Positions 53,271-62,319 of a stretch of DNA of 64,000 bases are shown here, piece after piece. The notes below the pieces were generated by a model. It was not told the origin of the DNA and ran no database searches. It saw nothing but the letters and a program-made list of their open reading frames with translations. Each line of letters opens with the position of its first letter. The stretch's first letter is position 1. Location of the stretch: positions 62,001-126,000 of the forward strand of contig CAYNHQ010000004.1 in the NCBI GenBank assembly GCA_964397255.1, read 5' to 3'. This DNA is from CAYNHQ01 sp964397255. GTDB taxonomy: Bacteria; Bdellovibrionota_G; JALEGL01; DATDPG01. The position numbers and the translations under genes were made by a program.

Positions 53271-53433
53271 GTTGCGCGTCACTGTGTAAGTTGCGGCATC
53301 TTTGCGGCAATTCAGTGAAACACCGCATCTTTTAGTTGCAATTTGTCACAAATGATTGTACCCGTGTCTTGTTGCGTTAGGTTTTTTAATTAAAGAGGTT
53401 TTTGTCTCCCCCTTTTGAAGAAAGGAATGTCGT

Positions 53434-53637
53434 ATGAAGAAGATCATTGGCGTGGTTGCTTTTGCTCTCGCCCTCTCAGCAAGTACTTCGTCAGCGCATG
53501 CGTTTAGTTTGACGGATTGGATTTACTGCACGTTTAATGGTTGGTCTGGGAGTTATTGTCAGACAATTTTAAATCCTCCGGGCAAGGAGCGGCCGATCGA
53601 ATCGCCAAATGGTCCTCCCACTACCCCTGTCTACTAA
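53434..53637 (+). CDS. Small secreted peptide of unknown function
   Basis: 67 aa, ATG 53434 with GAAAGGAATGTCGT. Typical Sec signal 'MKKIIGVVAFALALSASTSSAHA' (cleavage about 23), leaving about 43 residues with two Cys ('YCTFNGWSGSYC'), one Trp-rich piece, and a Pro-rich tail. It has its own upstream region (163 bp after prfB) and a long hairpin downstream. It may be a short secreted peptide or structural component; no family recognised. Existence supported by the leader and ribosome site. Confidence 0.65.
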   Translation: MKKIIGVVAFALALSASTSSAHAFSLTDWIYCTFNGWSGSYCQTILNPPGKERPIESPNGPPTTPVY

Positions 53638-53663
53638 GTCCTTTAATTAACGATTTTTATTTG

Positions 53664-53700
53664 AGTTAATACAAAGCTCCTTAGGGGCTTTGTATTAACT
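53664..53700. repeat. Long AT-rich inverted repeat (hairpin) after the small peptide gene
   Basis: AGTTAATACAAAG (53664-53676) and CTTTGTATTAACT (53688-53700) are perfect complements; with the inner GC pairs and one G-U the stem is about 17 bp around a TTA loop. It starts 26 bp past the stop. A T-run does not follow, so it may stabilise the mRNA, act as a protein site, or terminate in an atypical way. Confidence 0.8.
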
Positions 53701-53759
53701 ATTCATGACGCTTTGCGTGATTTCGTTGTTAGTATCAACGAAAAGTGGTATGGGAGATC

Positions 53760-55706
53760 ATGGCGGTAAGGCCTTCCATCCCTTCTCTAGTGGCACTCGT
53801 TTTCATGGGAATTTCTTCCCCTCTTTCGGCCCAATCAATCGAATTTAAACATCCAGCTCCCGGCGAGTTTTGGTACGGAAATGAACGACTTTCATTCCAA
53901 ATAAAGGGGACTGATACGCTTCCCTCTGGGAATATCAGTGTTGCCGTCGATCTCATTAAAGGGTTCCAACTTAAATCTTGGATTCGTGTAACGAATTGCG
54001 ATTTGCAACGTCATCACGCAGAAAATGTTTCCGACGTGGAATGCAGAGTTTCTCTGCCAGTCGATCTGCAACCCAGGTATATCCGGGTTACGTTGATCAA
54101 TCCCAACGACCAGAGCGTCCTAAAATCTCCGGAAATTCTCTCCATTCCAAATTTTGCACCCAGCGATGCTTCTGCCTTTGACGACAGCGCCCGCGATTCA
54201 GAAATCCAAATTTTAGAAAACCGTGAAACCGTCGATTGGCTAAAAGATCATCCCGAGGAACTTACGGGGACAATCGGTTCTCTTCCAATCGTCGTGACAA
54301 AGATCGAGGATATGGAGCCCCCGAAAGAAATCTCCATCTTAATAGCAATCGACCGTTCTTCGAGTCTGAAGGCATCGCCCAGTGAGATTAATAAAAGCAT
54401 CAGAGCCTTGATCGAGCAACTTCATAATCGTACGGACGGGAAGGTTCCCCTTCAGTTCAATATTGTGGTCTTCAATACGGAAGTTCGGAGTGTGACGAAA
54501 GGTTTTACATCTGATCTCGCGAGAGTTGAATTGGCCTTGGCTGAAACCGCGAAAGGAAGCAACCGCACAGACGTTAACGCTGCGATTGATTTCGCTGTAC
54601 GGGAGCTCATAGAGCAAAAAGCGAAAAGCTCTCGAAGCAATCGTGTGGCCCTGGCCGGCATATTTGTTTCAGATCTTTCCCATGATTGCCAAGATTGTCC
54701 GTCGGAAATTGATGATGGTAGGGCGGCTGCCGCGATGATCAAAGCTGCCCAAGGAGGAGTTCCCATTCACTGGGTGCAAGTCGTTGGCGATTCGCCCAAT
54801 CGAGGATCTCTCCCGACACTGACAGGAGGAAGAACCATACCCATCGCTCAAGTCAACGAACTGTTACCTGAATATGTGGCCGATTCACTGCTCGCTACGC
54901 AGCGAGCGACATTCGCTCCTGTGGTCGCGAATGATCTTTCGATCGAACGGTCGAAGGCGATTTGGGATGACTTTCAGTCAAAAGTGAAGGGAAATGCCAC
55001 TGTAGAGCTCGCGGCACTTTCATCGAAAGGAAAGTCGCTCCATGTAGTCTATCGCCGATATCTCCCGGTTGAGAATTCTAAAATAAAAAGCGCCCTCTCC
55101 ATTTTGGAAAACTCTAAAACCCTTCCGGTTCAAAAAGCGGACGCAGCGGAAGAAATAGGCGATGTAGTGGCCAATGTCGGGAAGATAGAAGATGGGAGCG
55201 CGGTCATCGATGCTGAAAAGCTTTTTAACGCGTTCCAAAATTCGATCGGAACTTACGGCAATATGCTCGTTTCAAGCTACAAGTTTCCGAAAGAAGTTGT
55301 GAAACTATGGAAAGAAGCGACGAACTTAAAGGAACGAGCTGGTTTTGTTCTGGCTGTCACATTCAAAATTAAGGAGACGGCCGACGATTATCAATCCCTT
55401 CGGCGTTACTTTACTTCTGTTTTTACTACACTATCAAAAGTTTATGCAGCGAACCTTTTATGGAACAACGGAGAAAATGCGAATCAAGAGAAAATGATTT
55501 CGCTCTTTGACAGAATAAACCGGGAAGGAATGGGTTATCTCTGGGCCGAGCCTCGCGAACCGCATCGCCGGTTTTTTGAAAATTGCGCCCGATTTCTTCG
55601 GGACAAAATTAATTCCGCGAAGAGTGGAGCCCGACCGCAAGATCAGCGTGCGCTCACTTTGATATCTGAACTTCTGAATACCCCTACAGAAACCGCCCGA
55701 AAATAG
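53760..55706 (+). CDS. Secreted protein with von Willebrand factor A domain
   Basis: 648 aa from ATG 53760 (GGGAG five bases before; GTG 53745 possible). Signal sequence 'SLVALVFMGISSPLSAQ', cleavage about residue 25. Residues 25-135 are a beta-rich region, then a VWA domain (about 188-385): MIDAS 'DRSSS' (Asp198, Ser200, Ser202), 'KGSNRTDVN' and 'GIFVSDLSHD'. The C-terminal half (about 385-648) is largely helical and unrecognised. VWA domains bind metal-dependent ligands in adhesion, secretion or chaperone systems. Stand-alone gene; neighbours do not explain it. Confidence 0.85.
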   Translation: MAVRPSIPSLVALVFMGISSPLSAQSIEFKHPAPGEFWYGNERLSFQIKGTDTLPSGNISVAVDLIKGFQLKSWIRVTNCDLQRHHAENVSDVECRVSLPVDLQPRYIRVTLINPNDQSVLKSPEILSIPNFAPSDASAFDDSARDSEIQILENRETVDWLKDHPEELTGTIGSLPIVVTKIEDMEPPKEISILIAIDRSSSLKASPSEINKSIRALIEQLHNRTDGKVPLQFNIVVFNTEVRSVTKGFTSDLARVELALAETAKGSNRTDVNAAIDFAVRELIEQKAKSSRSNRVALAGIFVSDLSHDCQDCPSEIDDGRAAAAMIKAAQGGVPIHWVQVVGDSPNRGSLPTLTGGRTIPIAQVNELLPEYVADSLLATQRATFAPVVANDLSIERSKAIWDDFQSKVKGNATVELAALSSKGKSLHVVYRRYLPVENSKIKSALSILENSKTLPVQKADAAEEIGDVVANVGKIEDGSAVIDAEKLFNAFQNSIGTYGNMLVSSYKFPKEVVKLWKEATNLKERAGFVLAVTFKIKETADDYQSLRRYFTSVFTTLSKVYAANLLWNNGENANQEKMISLFDRINREGMGYLWAEPREPHRRFFENCARFLRDKINSAKSGARPQDQRALTLISELLNTPTETARK

Positions 55707-55791
55707 CCTTTTCCTCCGGTGTTTTTCAATGAAATAACAGAGGGTTAAGTTTGACCGGGGGGGTAGGCTCCGGTAGAAAATCGCCCTTCCC

Positions 55792-57309
55792 GTGACAGAG
55801 GAAACCAAATTTTGGGCCGACCAGGTAGCCGCGGAAATTGTGGCCGCCGGCAAAGGCAAAGTCGCCGCCACAGGGATTACTCCGTCGGGCGAAATCCATA
55901 TCGGCAATATGCGCGAAGTGGTTACGGCCGATGTCGCTGTTCGCGCCGTAACAGCTTTGGGTTCGACGCCCCAATTTATCTACATCGCGGATACGTATGA
56001 CCCCCTTCGCCGAGTCTATCCGTTTCTCAAAGCCGAAAAATATCAGCCCCATATTGGAAGCCCTCTTTCCGAAATCCCCTGCCCCTGCGACAGGCATCCA
56101 AGTTATGCCGAACATTTTCTTGAACCCTTTCTTCGTTCCCTTGAAACGCTCGACATTCGAATGGAAGTGTTGCGCGCCGACCAGCTTTACAAAGAGGGGC
56201 GATATACAAAAAACATTTTTCGAGCCTTGGAAGCCACGAACAAGATTCGTGAAATTCTGAAAAAAGAAACGGGAAAGGCGACCGAGGATGATTGGTCACC
56301 ATTCAACCCGATTTGCAATGCATGCAAGCACATGACGGGCACGAAAGTTGTCGGATTCCGCGCTGACAAAGAAGAGATCGATTATCAATGTGATTGTGGA
56401 GACAAAGGAACTGTTACAGCGAAAGGTGGAGGGAAACTCACCTGGCGTGTGGATTGGCCGGCCCGGTGGGAGATGCTCGGCGTAACCATCGAGCCGTTTG
56501 GGAAAGATCATGCTTCCGCCGGGGGATCCTATGACACCGGCGTTCGGATCGTTCGCGAAGTTTTTGGCGCCGAACCTCCATTCCCGATCGTTTACGAATG
56601 GATCAGCCTCCGCGGGGGGGGGGACATGTCGTCGAGCAAGGGGAATGTTATTTCCATAGCCGACATGCTTGAAACTGTTCCCCCGGATGTTCTGAAATAT
56701 TCTGTTCTCAAAACGAAGCCGAACCGAAGCATCGTATTTGATCCGGGTCTTCCCCTTCTTTCTCTGATCGATGAATATGACGACCTGACCTCGGCAAATC
56801 GAAATGCCCGCGCGGCGGAATTTGCCACCGTTCATGGTCGGGCGCCGGTCGGGGCTCCGTTTCGACATCTCGTCATGTTGACGCAGACGACACAAGACAA
56901 AGTTACTGAGATTGCGGCGATCCTCAAACGCAATGGATATGAGGCTCTAGACATGGAAATGCTGGCGGCGCGTGTGAAATATGCGAGGAAATGGCTCGAT
57001 CGCTTCGCTCCAGAAGATTTGAAATTTTCTCTTCAACCTAAATTGCCGGAAATGGCTCGATCCCTCACGCCGCAACAGAAAAGTGCGCTGCGAATCATTT
57101 CAGAAAAACTTCGCTCCGGCATGAACGCGGACGATATTCATCAACTGATTTATTCCGTGAAAGACGAAGCCGCCCTCACGCCTAATCTTCTCTTTGAAGC
57201 GATTTACAAATCGCTTCTGGGCAAAGCGAAGGGGCCCCGCGCCGGATTTTTTCTGGCAAGTCTTGATGCCGGATTTGTAAAACGTCGTTTTGAAGAGGCG
57301 GCTGCCTAA
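55792..57309 (+). CDS. lysK: Class I lysyl-tRNA synthetase
   Basis: 505 aa, GTG 55792. Rossmann class I signatures: 'HIGN' (36-39) and the KMSKS variant 'MSSSKGN' (279-285). A zinc-finger-like insert has Cys175, Cys178, Cys200 and Cys202. This is the archaeal-type LysRS1, found in some bacteria (spirochaetes, alphaproteobacteria and scattered others), not the usual class II enzyme. It charges tRNA-Lys. The codons just before 'MSSSKGN' contain a G10 run (56614-56623). The gene begins the lysK-lolC-lolD-bamA-skp cluster. Confidence 0.96.
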   Translation: MTEETKFWADQVAAEIVAAGKGKVAATGITPSGEIHIGNMREVVTADVAVRAVTALGSTPQFIYIADTYDPLRRVYPFLKAEKYQPHIGSPLSEIPCPCDRHPSYAEHFLEPFLRSLETLDIRMEVLRADQLYKEGRYTKNIFRALEATNKIREILKKETGKATEDDWSPFNPICNACKHMTGTKVVGFRADKEEIDYQCDCGDKGTVTAKGGGKLTWRVDWPARWEMLGVTIEPFGKDHASAGGSYDTGVRIVREVFGAEPPFPIVYEWISLRGGGDMSSSKGNVISIADMLETVPPDVLKYSVLKTKPNRSIVFDPGLPLLSLIDEYDDLTSANRNARAAEFATVHGRAPVGAPFRHLVMLTQTTQDKVTEIAAILKRNGYEALDMEMLAARVKYARKWLDRFAPEDLKFSLQPKLPEMARSLTPQQKSALRIISEKLRSGMNADDIHQLIYSVKDEAALTPNLLFEAIYKSLLGKAKGPRAGFFLASLDAGFVKRRFEEAAA

Positions 57310-57322
57310 CTAGGCGTAAGGT

Positions 57323-58552
57323 ATGTCGTACGAATTCCGGATCGGCGTACGCTATCTACTTTCTCGAAAGCATAATGCGTTGCTTTCTTTAATTACCGTC
57401 ATTTCTATGGTTGGCGTGGCGCTCGGTGTAACAGCCCTCTGCGTGGTTCTCTCGGTCGTCTCCGGGTTTCAAGAAGATTTCCAAAAAAAAATTTTGGGAA
57501 ACAATGCGCCTCTTATTCTTTTCCGAACTTTGGGGCCGATCAAAGAAGCCCCAGAGCTTATATCGAAGATCGAGGTGGTCCCTGGGGTAACGGCCGCGAG
57601 TCCCTTTCTCTATAGTGAGGTGCTTCTCCACTCGAGTAGCGGACGATCGGCGGGTGTCGTGGTCTACGGCGTGGACGGGAAAAAAATTGGAAGTGTTACT
57701 TCCCTCGGCCGGGATATGGTGACGGGGCAATTAGAGTCCCTGGCGGCTGCGGAAAAGTTACCGGGAATCATCGTTGGAAAACAATTGGCGGAGCGAACAC
57801 TTTATTTATTCCCCGGCGACACGATTGATATTGTTTCACCCAGTGGGGAGCTGACACCGTTTGGCTTTGGCCCGAAGGTCCGCCGCTTCGAAGTCTCAGG
57901 AATGTTTAAGAGCGGTCTCTACGAATATGATTCGAAAAGCGCCTACATATCGTTGGAAGAAGCGCAGCGTTTCTTCGATCGGCGAGGAGAAGTCAGCGGG
58001 ATTCAAATCAACGTCGCTGATGTTCCCAATGCCCGAAAGACTGCCGAAAAGATTCAGGCCGCGGTGGGAGATCGCTACTATATTCGACATTGGATGGAAT
58101 TAAACGAAGATCTTTTTAACGCGTTCAAGCTGGAAAAAACTACATTCTTCATTGTGTTAACGATGATCGTGCTCGTTGCATCCTTTAATATTGTTGGGAC
58201 GCTCACACTTCTCGTCATGACGAAGGGAAAGGAAATTGCAATCCTCAAGGCGATGGGAGCGACTCGGACTTCTGTGGCAAAAATTTTCATGGTTTCGGGA
58301 ACTTTGATCGGAACCTTCGGTATGGTGGTCGGCCTCGCACTGGGATATCTTTTGTCCATCCTATTGCGCGATTACGTTCACTTTCCTCTCAATGCGGATG
58401 TGTATCAGTTGGATCAATTGCCCATCCGAATGCATGCCTCGGAATTCGCCTTTGTCGGAATGTGCGCTCTTGTCATTAGCTTTCTTGCCACTCTTTATCC
58501 CTCTCTCCGGGCCGCGGGGGTCGATCCTGCAGAAGGGCTTCGCTATGAGTGA
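57323..58552 (+). CDS. lolC: Lipoprotein-releasing system permease LolC/E
   Basis: 409 aa, ATG 57323. Four membrane helices: one near the N-terminus ('ALLSLITVISMVGVALGVT'), a large periplasmic MacB-like domain (about 45-265), and three at the C-terminus ('VLTMIVLVASFNIVGTLTLLVM', then two more). The cytosolic 'KGKEIAILKAMGAT' coupling motif is present. It forms LolCDE, which extracts lipoproteins from the inner membrane; here one permease probably acts as a homodimer, since only one gene is present. lolD overlaps by eight bases. Confidence 0.95.
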   Translation: MSYEFRIGVRYLLSRKHNALLSLITVISMVGVALGVTALCVVLSVVSGFQEDFQKKILGNNAPLILFRTLGPIKEAPELISKIEVVPGVTAASPFLYSEVLLHSSSGRSAGVVVYGVDGKKIGSVTSLGRDMVTGQLESLAAAEKLPGIIVGKQLAERTLYLFPGDTIDIVSPSGELTPFGFGPKVRRFEVSGMFKSGLYEYDSKSAYISLEEAQRFFDRRGEVSGIQINVADVPNARKTAEKIQAAVGDRYYIRHWMELNEDLFNAFKLEKTTFFIVLTMIVLVASFNIVGTLTLLVMTKGKEIAILKAMGATRTSVAKIFMVSGTLIGTFGMVVGLALGYLLSILLRDYVHFPLNADVYQLDQLPIRMHASEFAFVGMCALVISFLATLYPSLRAAGVDPAEGLRYE

Positions 58553-59231
58553 GCTTCTTCGAGGAGAGAATCTGGAAAAGGTGTACCGACTGGGATCCAA
58601 CAACGTCGAAGTTTTTCGAAACCTGCAGATATCGATCGAAAAAGGGGAGCGTGTGGCCATTGTCGGAGCCTCCGGCGTGGGAAAGTCGACTCTACTTCAC
58701 TTAATGGGGGCTCTCGACCGGCCCACAGCGGGGTGCGTGAAATTTCATAATGAGGTGGTTTCGAACAGGGACGATTCTGGAATGGCATGGTTTCGAAACC
58801 AATCGATCGGATTTATTTTTCAGTTTCATTATCTCCTCCCGGAATTCACAGCTTTAGAGAATACCGCGCTGCCCCTTTGGATGAGAGGCGTGAACAAGGA
58901 AACCGCGACTTCGAAGGCGAAAGGACTTTTGGGTGCCGTGGGTCTTGGTCATCGACTTTTACATCGCCCGGCCGAATTGTCGGGTGGAGAACAGCAGCGC
59001 GTGGCTATTGCGCGGGCGTTGGTTGGGGAACCGGAACTTCTCTTAGCCGACGAACCTACGGGTAATCTCGATATTGAAACCTCGCGTTCTGTAGTGGACC
59101 TTCTTTTTTCGATTACGCGGGAGGGGAAACGCAGTTTGGTCATTGCCACGCACAATCCTGAAATTGCCAATGCGGTGGATCGAATTTTGCACATGCGCGA
59201 AGGCGCACTTTTCGAAGAAAGAAAAGGATGA
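58545..59231 (+). CDS. lolD: Lipoprotein-releasing system ATPase LolD
   Basis: 228 aa from ATG 58545 (an upstream in-frame ATG 58392 lies in lolC). ABC ATPase: Walker A 'GASGVGKSTLL', Q-loop 'FIFQFHYLLPEF', signature 'LSGGEQQRVAIARAL', Walker B 'LLLADEPTGNLD' and 'ATHN' H-loop. The 'FHYLLPEFTALEN' sequence is a LolD/FtsE-group mark. It drives LolC. The bamA start overlaps its stop (ATGA). Confidence 0.96.
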   Translation: MSELLRGENLEKVYRLGSNNVEVFRNLQISIEKGERVAIVGASGVGKSTLLHLMGALDRPTAGCVKFHNEVVSNRDDSGMAWFRNQSIGFIFQFHYLLPEFTALENTALPLWMRGVNKETATSKAKGLLGAVGLGHRLLHRPAELSGGEQQRVAIARALVGEPELLLADEPTGNLDIETSRSVVDLLFSITREGKRSLVIATHNPEIANAVDRILHMREGALFEERKG

Positions 59232-61531
59232 AAAGAATACTTCTTCTTCCTTTTTTGTTCCTGTTCTGCTCAGAGGTCATAGCGGCTCCGCGCGAAATCG
59301 CTAAGGTGCAGATTTCAGGAAATCGGCGAATCGAGGCGGCGGCGATCCAGGCGATGATTCGAACAAAGCCGGGTTCAATTTTGGAGCCCGCAAAATTGCG
59401 CGACGACATCCGGCGTATTTTTGGGATGGGATATTTTAAAGATGTTCGATCCTATTACGACGACAAAACTTCGACACTCACTTATTGGGTGGCGGAAAAG
59501 ACGATTATTCGGGAAATCAAATTTGAAGGAAACAAAGAGATCGATACAGAAGACCTTCAAAAGGAAGTTCAGACCAAGACGTTTTCCTACTACGACGACA
59601 ATCGGATTCGCGAAGACATCGAGCGACTCAATAAACTCTACGATGGAAAGGGATATTACCTCGCCGACATATCCACAGAGACGGAGAAGATGGGAGAAGG
59701 CGAAATTCGTCTTAAGTATAAAATTCGAGAGGACCGGAGGGTTCGACTTCGACGATTGACGTTCATCGGTAACAAAGTTTTCTCAGACAAAGAGCTAAAA
59801 GCGATAATTCAGACCAAAGAAAAAGGTTTCCTGTCATTTCTCACGGACAGCGGTTCCTATCGTGAGGAAATGTTTGCGCAGGATCGGCAAATTCTCCGCG
59901 ACTGGTATGGCCACCACGGCTACATCAAGGCGAAAATCGGGAATCCTCGAGTACAACTATCGCCGGACAAGCGTTCTCTCTCTCTGACTGTGACCATTGA
60001 AGAGGGTGATCCGTATACCGTTTCCGAAGTGGGGCTGGATGGTGAATTTATCAAGGCGAGAAGCGAATTGATGAAGGAGGTCAGTCTCAAAGAAGGAAAA
60101 ACCGCCGATACTTTTCTCATTCAGCAAGACATCAGCAAGCTCACCACCATTTATGCCGATGAAGGCTATGCCTACGTCAACGTGATTCCACGCGATTCTT
60201 ATGATGAAGAAAAGAAAACCGTTTCCATTGTCTATTTCCTGCAGCCGGGACAAAAAGTATACATCGAAAAAATTCGAATGACGGGAAATAGTCATACCCG
60301 TGACAAAGTTCTCCGGCGTGAAATACCGCTGAGGGAAGGTGACCTTTTCAATGCGACCAAAATTCGGGAGGCGAGACAGAACCTCGAGAGACTTTCCATT
60401 TTCGAGAAAATTAACATATCTACTCCACGCTCATCGGCGGACGATCGTGTCGACCTTCTGGTGGATGTAACGGAAAAGTCAACCGGTACCTTTTCAATCG
60501 GCGCGGGTTTCAACACGCTTGAGTCTTTTCAAATTATTGGTCAGGTCGATAAGCGGAATCTGTTTGGTTACGGGGTGGACATTTCCCTTCAGGCGCGTGT
60601 GGGCACAAAAACACAAGCCTACAACCTTCGATATCGTGATGAATATTTTCTCGACTCAAAATTCGGGTTGACGATCAACGCCTTCAATGTGAATCGCCGC
60701 TATCCCGATTTTGATCAAAAATCACTCGGCGGAACGCTTGGCTTCGATTATCCGTTTTATCGAAAGGGACTCGAAAGAATTCGAGGTGGAATCACTTACG
60801 GTCTGATAAACGAAAATCTTTCAAATCTTCGGCCTACGGTAGAGCATCTCTTTACCGATGGTCTTACGAGCAGCATCACCCTTAATTTCTCGCGCGATAC
60901 GCGAAACCGAGTGTTTGAACCCTCGGCTGGTTCTTATCTGTCGGTTACGGAACAAATTGCTGGCGGACCGATCGGAGGAGACAATGACTTTTCGAAATCG
61001 GATTTTGATGCAAGTTGGTTTTATCCTGTGGCCGACGAAAGTCACGCGCCAGTTATTGGTGGATCCGTTTTCGCCCTTCACTTTACCACCGGTTTTGTGG
61101 CTCCCATTAAAAACGATGAACGAGTTCCTCTCTTTGAGCGCTATTTCCCAGGGGGCATTACCTCCATTCGGGGGTTTGAACTTCGCTCTCTCGGACCCAA
61201 GATTCAAGTCGCATCAGACAACGATCCCAGTTCGTTCACCACGACCGATTTCAATGTCGGCGGCAACAAACAGGTGATCATGAATGCGGAATATATTTTC
61301 CCCATCATTCGTCCCGCCAACATCAAGGGAGTGTTCTTCTTCGATATGGGAAATGCGTTTAATAACGGCGAAAGTATGCTAACGCTGACCGGCCAGCGCC
61401 AGAGCACCGGCTTTGGAATCCGCTGGTTTTCGCCGATCGGGCCTCTTCGCTTTGAGTGGGGCTTCCCGCTCGACAAGAAAGAGGATGAGAGTACGGTGGT
61501 GTTCGATTTTACGATTGGATCGTTATTCTAA
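59228..61531 (+). CDS. bamA: Outer-membrane protein assembly factor BamA
   Basis: 767 aa, ATG 59228. Signal sequence 'LLLPFLFLFCSEVIAA', five POTRA domains (about 22-345, each ending in a 'GYxxVxV'-like strand), then a 16-strand beta-barrel (about 350-767) containing the loop motif 'FERYFPGGITSIRGFE' (BamA-type 'VRGF' equivalent 'IRGF') and ending in '...FDFTIGSLF' with the terminal Phe. It inserts outer-membrane proteins. The neighbour skp chaperones its substrates; LolCD delivers BAM lipoproteins. Confidence 0.97.
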   Translation: MKRILLLPFLFLFCSEVIAAPREIAKVQISGNRRIEAAAIQAMIRTKPGSILEPAKLRDDIRRIFGMGYFKDVRSYYDDKTSTLTYWVAEKTIIREIKFEGNKEIDTEDLQKEVQTKTFSYYDDNRIREDIERLNKLYDGKGYYLADISTETEKMGEGEIRLKYKIREDRRVRLRRLTFIGNKVFSDKELKAIIQTKEKGFLSFLTDSGSYREEMFAQDRQILRDWYGHHGYIKAKIGNPRVQLSPDKRSLSLTVTIEEGDPYTVSEVGLDGEFIKARSELMKEVSLKEGKTADTFLIQQDISKLTTIYADEGYAYVNVIPRDSYDEEKKTVSIVYFLQPGQKVYIEKIRMTGNSHTRDKVLRREIPLREGDLFNATKIREARQNLERLSIFEKINISTPRSSADDRVDLLVDVTEKSTGTFSIGAGFNTLESFQIIGQVDKRNLFGYGVDISLQARVGTKTQAYNLRYRDEYFLDSKFGLTINAFNVNRRYPDFDQKSLGGTLGFDYPFYRKGLERIRGGITYGLINENLSNLRPTVEHLFTDGLTSSITLNFSRDTRNRVFEPSAGSYLSVTEQIAGGPIGGDNDFSKSDFDASWFYPVADESHAPVIGGSVFALHFTTGFVAPIKNDERVPLFERYFPGGITSIRGFELRSLGPKIQVASDNDPSSFTTTDFNVGGNKQVIMNAEYIFPIIRPANIKGVFFFDMGNAFNNGESMLTLTGQRQSTGFGIRWFSPIGPLRFEWGFPLDKKEDESTVVFDFTIGSLF

Positions 61532-61540
61532 GGAGAAAGC

Positions 61541-62062
61541 ATGAAACGTTTGGTTGGGGTGGTGGGAATATTGATGTTAATTGGCAGTCCGGTACGCACG
61601 GCGCGCGCGGAGAATCGATATGCCATTGTGAATGTTCAGGAAGTTCTTGAAACAGTAGATGAGGGGAAAAAAGCAAAAGCTCAGCTTGAAAAAGCCATGC
61701 TCGATCGAAAGAAGGAACTCGACGACAAACAGAAGGAATATAAAAAAATGGAGGAAAATTTTGATAAACAGAAACTGATTCTTTCTCCTTCAGCCCTTGC
61801 CGACAAGCAAAAGGAAATGGACAACAAGAAGTCCGATCTTCAGAAATATTTCATGTCTGCGCAGCAAGATATGCAAAAAAAGGAAATGGAGTTGACCGGC
61901 GATATCCTCAAAAAGATTCGGGCGGTGGTGGTCAAAATCGGTGCGGATGCGAAATATGATCTGATTTGGGAAAAGAATGAGGGGGGCGTCATTTATAATA
62001 AGGATACTCTCGACATCACCGCTAAAGTCATTGACCAATACAACAAGGCATATAAGAAGTAG
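61541..62062 (+). CDS. skp: Periplasmic chaperone OmpH/Skp
   Basis: 173 aa, ATG 61541 with AAGGAGAAAGC. Signal peptide ends 'ARA|EN'. The mature protein is the Skp type: beta-strand start 'RYAIVNVQEVLE', then a long charged coiled-coil hairpin (about 40-135), ending in 'AKYDLIWEKNEGGVIYN'. It binds unfolded outer-membrane proteins for BamA. Nine bases after the bamA stop. Confidence 0.94.
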   Translation: MKRLVGVVGILMLIGSPVRTARAENRYAIVNVQEVLETVDEGKKAKAQLEKAMLDRKKELDDKQKEYKKMEENFDKQKLILSPSALADKQKEMDNKKSDLQKYFMSAQQDMQKKEMELTGDILKKIRAVVVKIGADAKYDLIWEKNEGGVIYNKDTLDITAKVIDQYNKAYKK

Positions 62063-62087
62063 CGGCGAGATCGGTGCTTCATTTTAT

Positions 62088-62162
62088 AGGCGCGTAGCTC
62101 AGTGGGAGAGCGCTTCCCTGACACGGAAGAGGTCGGAGGTTCAATCCCTCTCGCGCCTACCA
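62088..62162 (+). tRNA. tRNA-Val (anticodon GAC)
   Basis: 75 nt with encoded CCA. Acceptor stem AGGCGCG/CGCGCCT, D stem GCTC/GAGC, anticodon stem CTTCC/GGAAG with loop CTGACAC (anticodon GAC), T stem GGAGG/CCTCT with loop TTCAATC, discriminator A. The gene sits 25 bp after skp, with no terminator between. Confidence 0.93.
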
Positions 62163-62319
62163 TGCGTGCCCTTTTGCCGCCATACTTCGTTGCTCGTCGT
62201 TCAGGATCCTCACGTACAAACCGATACGCTCCGGTGCCTCGTTCCTCGCTGCAATGGGTCAAAATTTTTGTTGACTCGTTGCGCTATCTTATCTAGAGGA
62301 TGGGGGCGGTTGGAAAATC

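Noticed and set aside
62163..62319. tRNA-associated integration site
   Set aside because: No integrase, no repeat of the tRNA 3' end and no mobile gene nearby.
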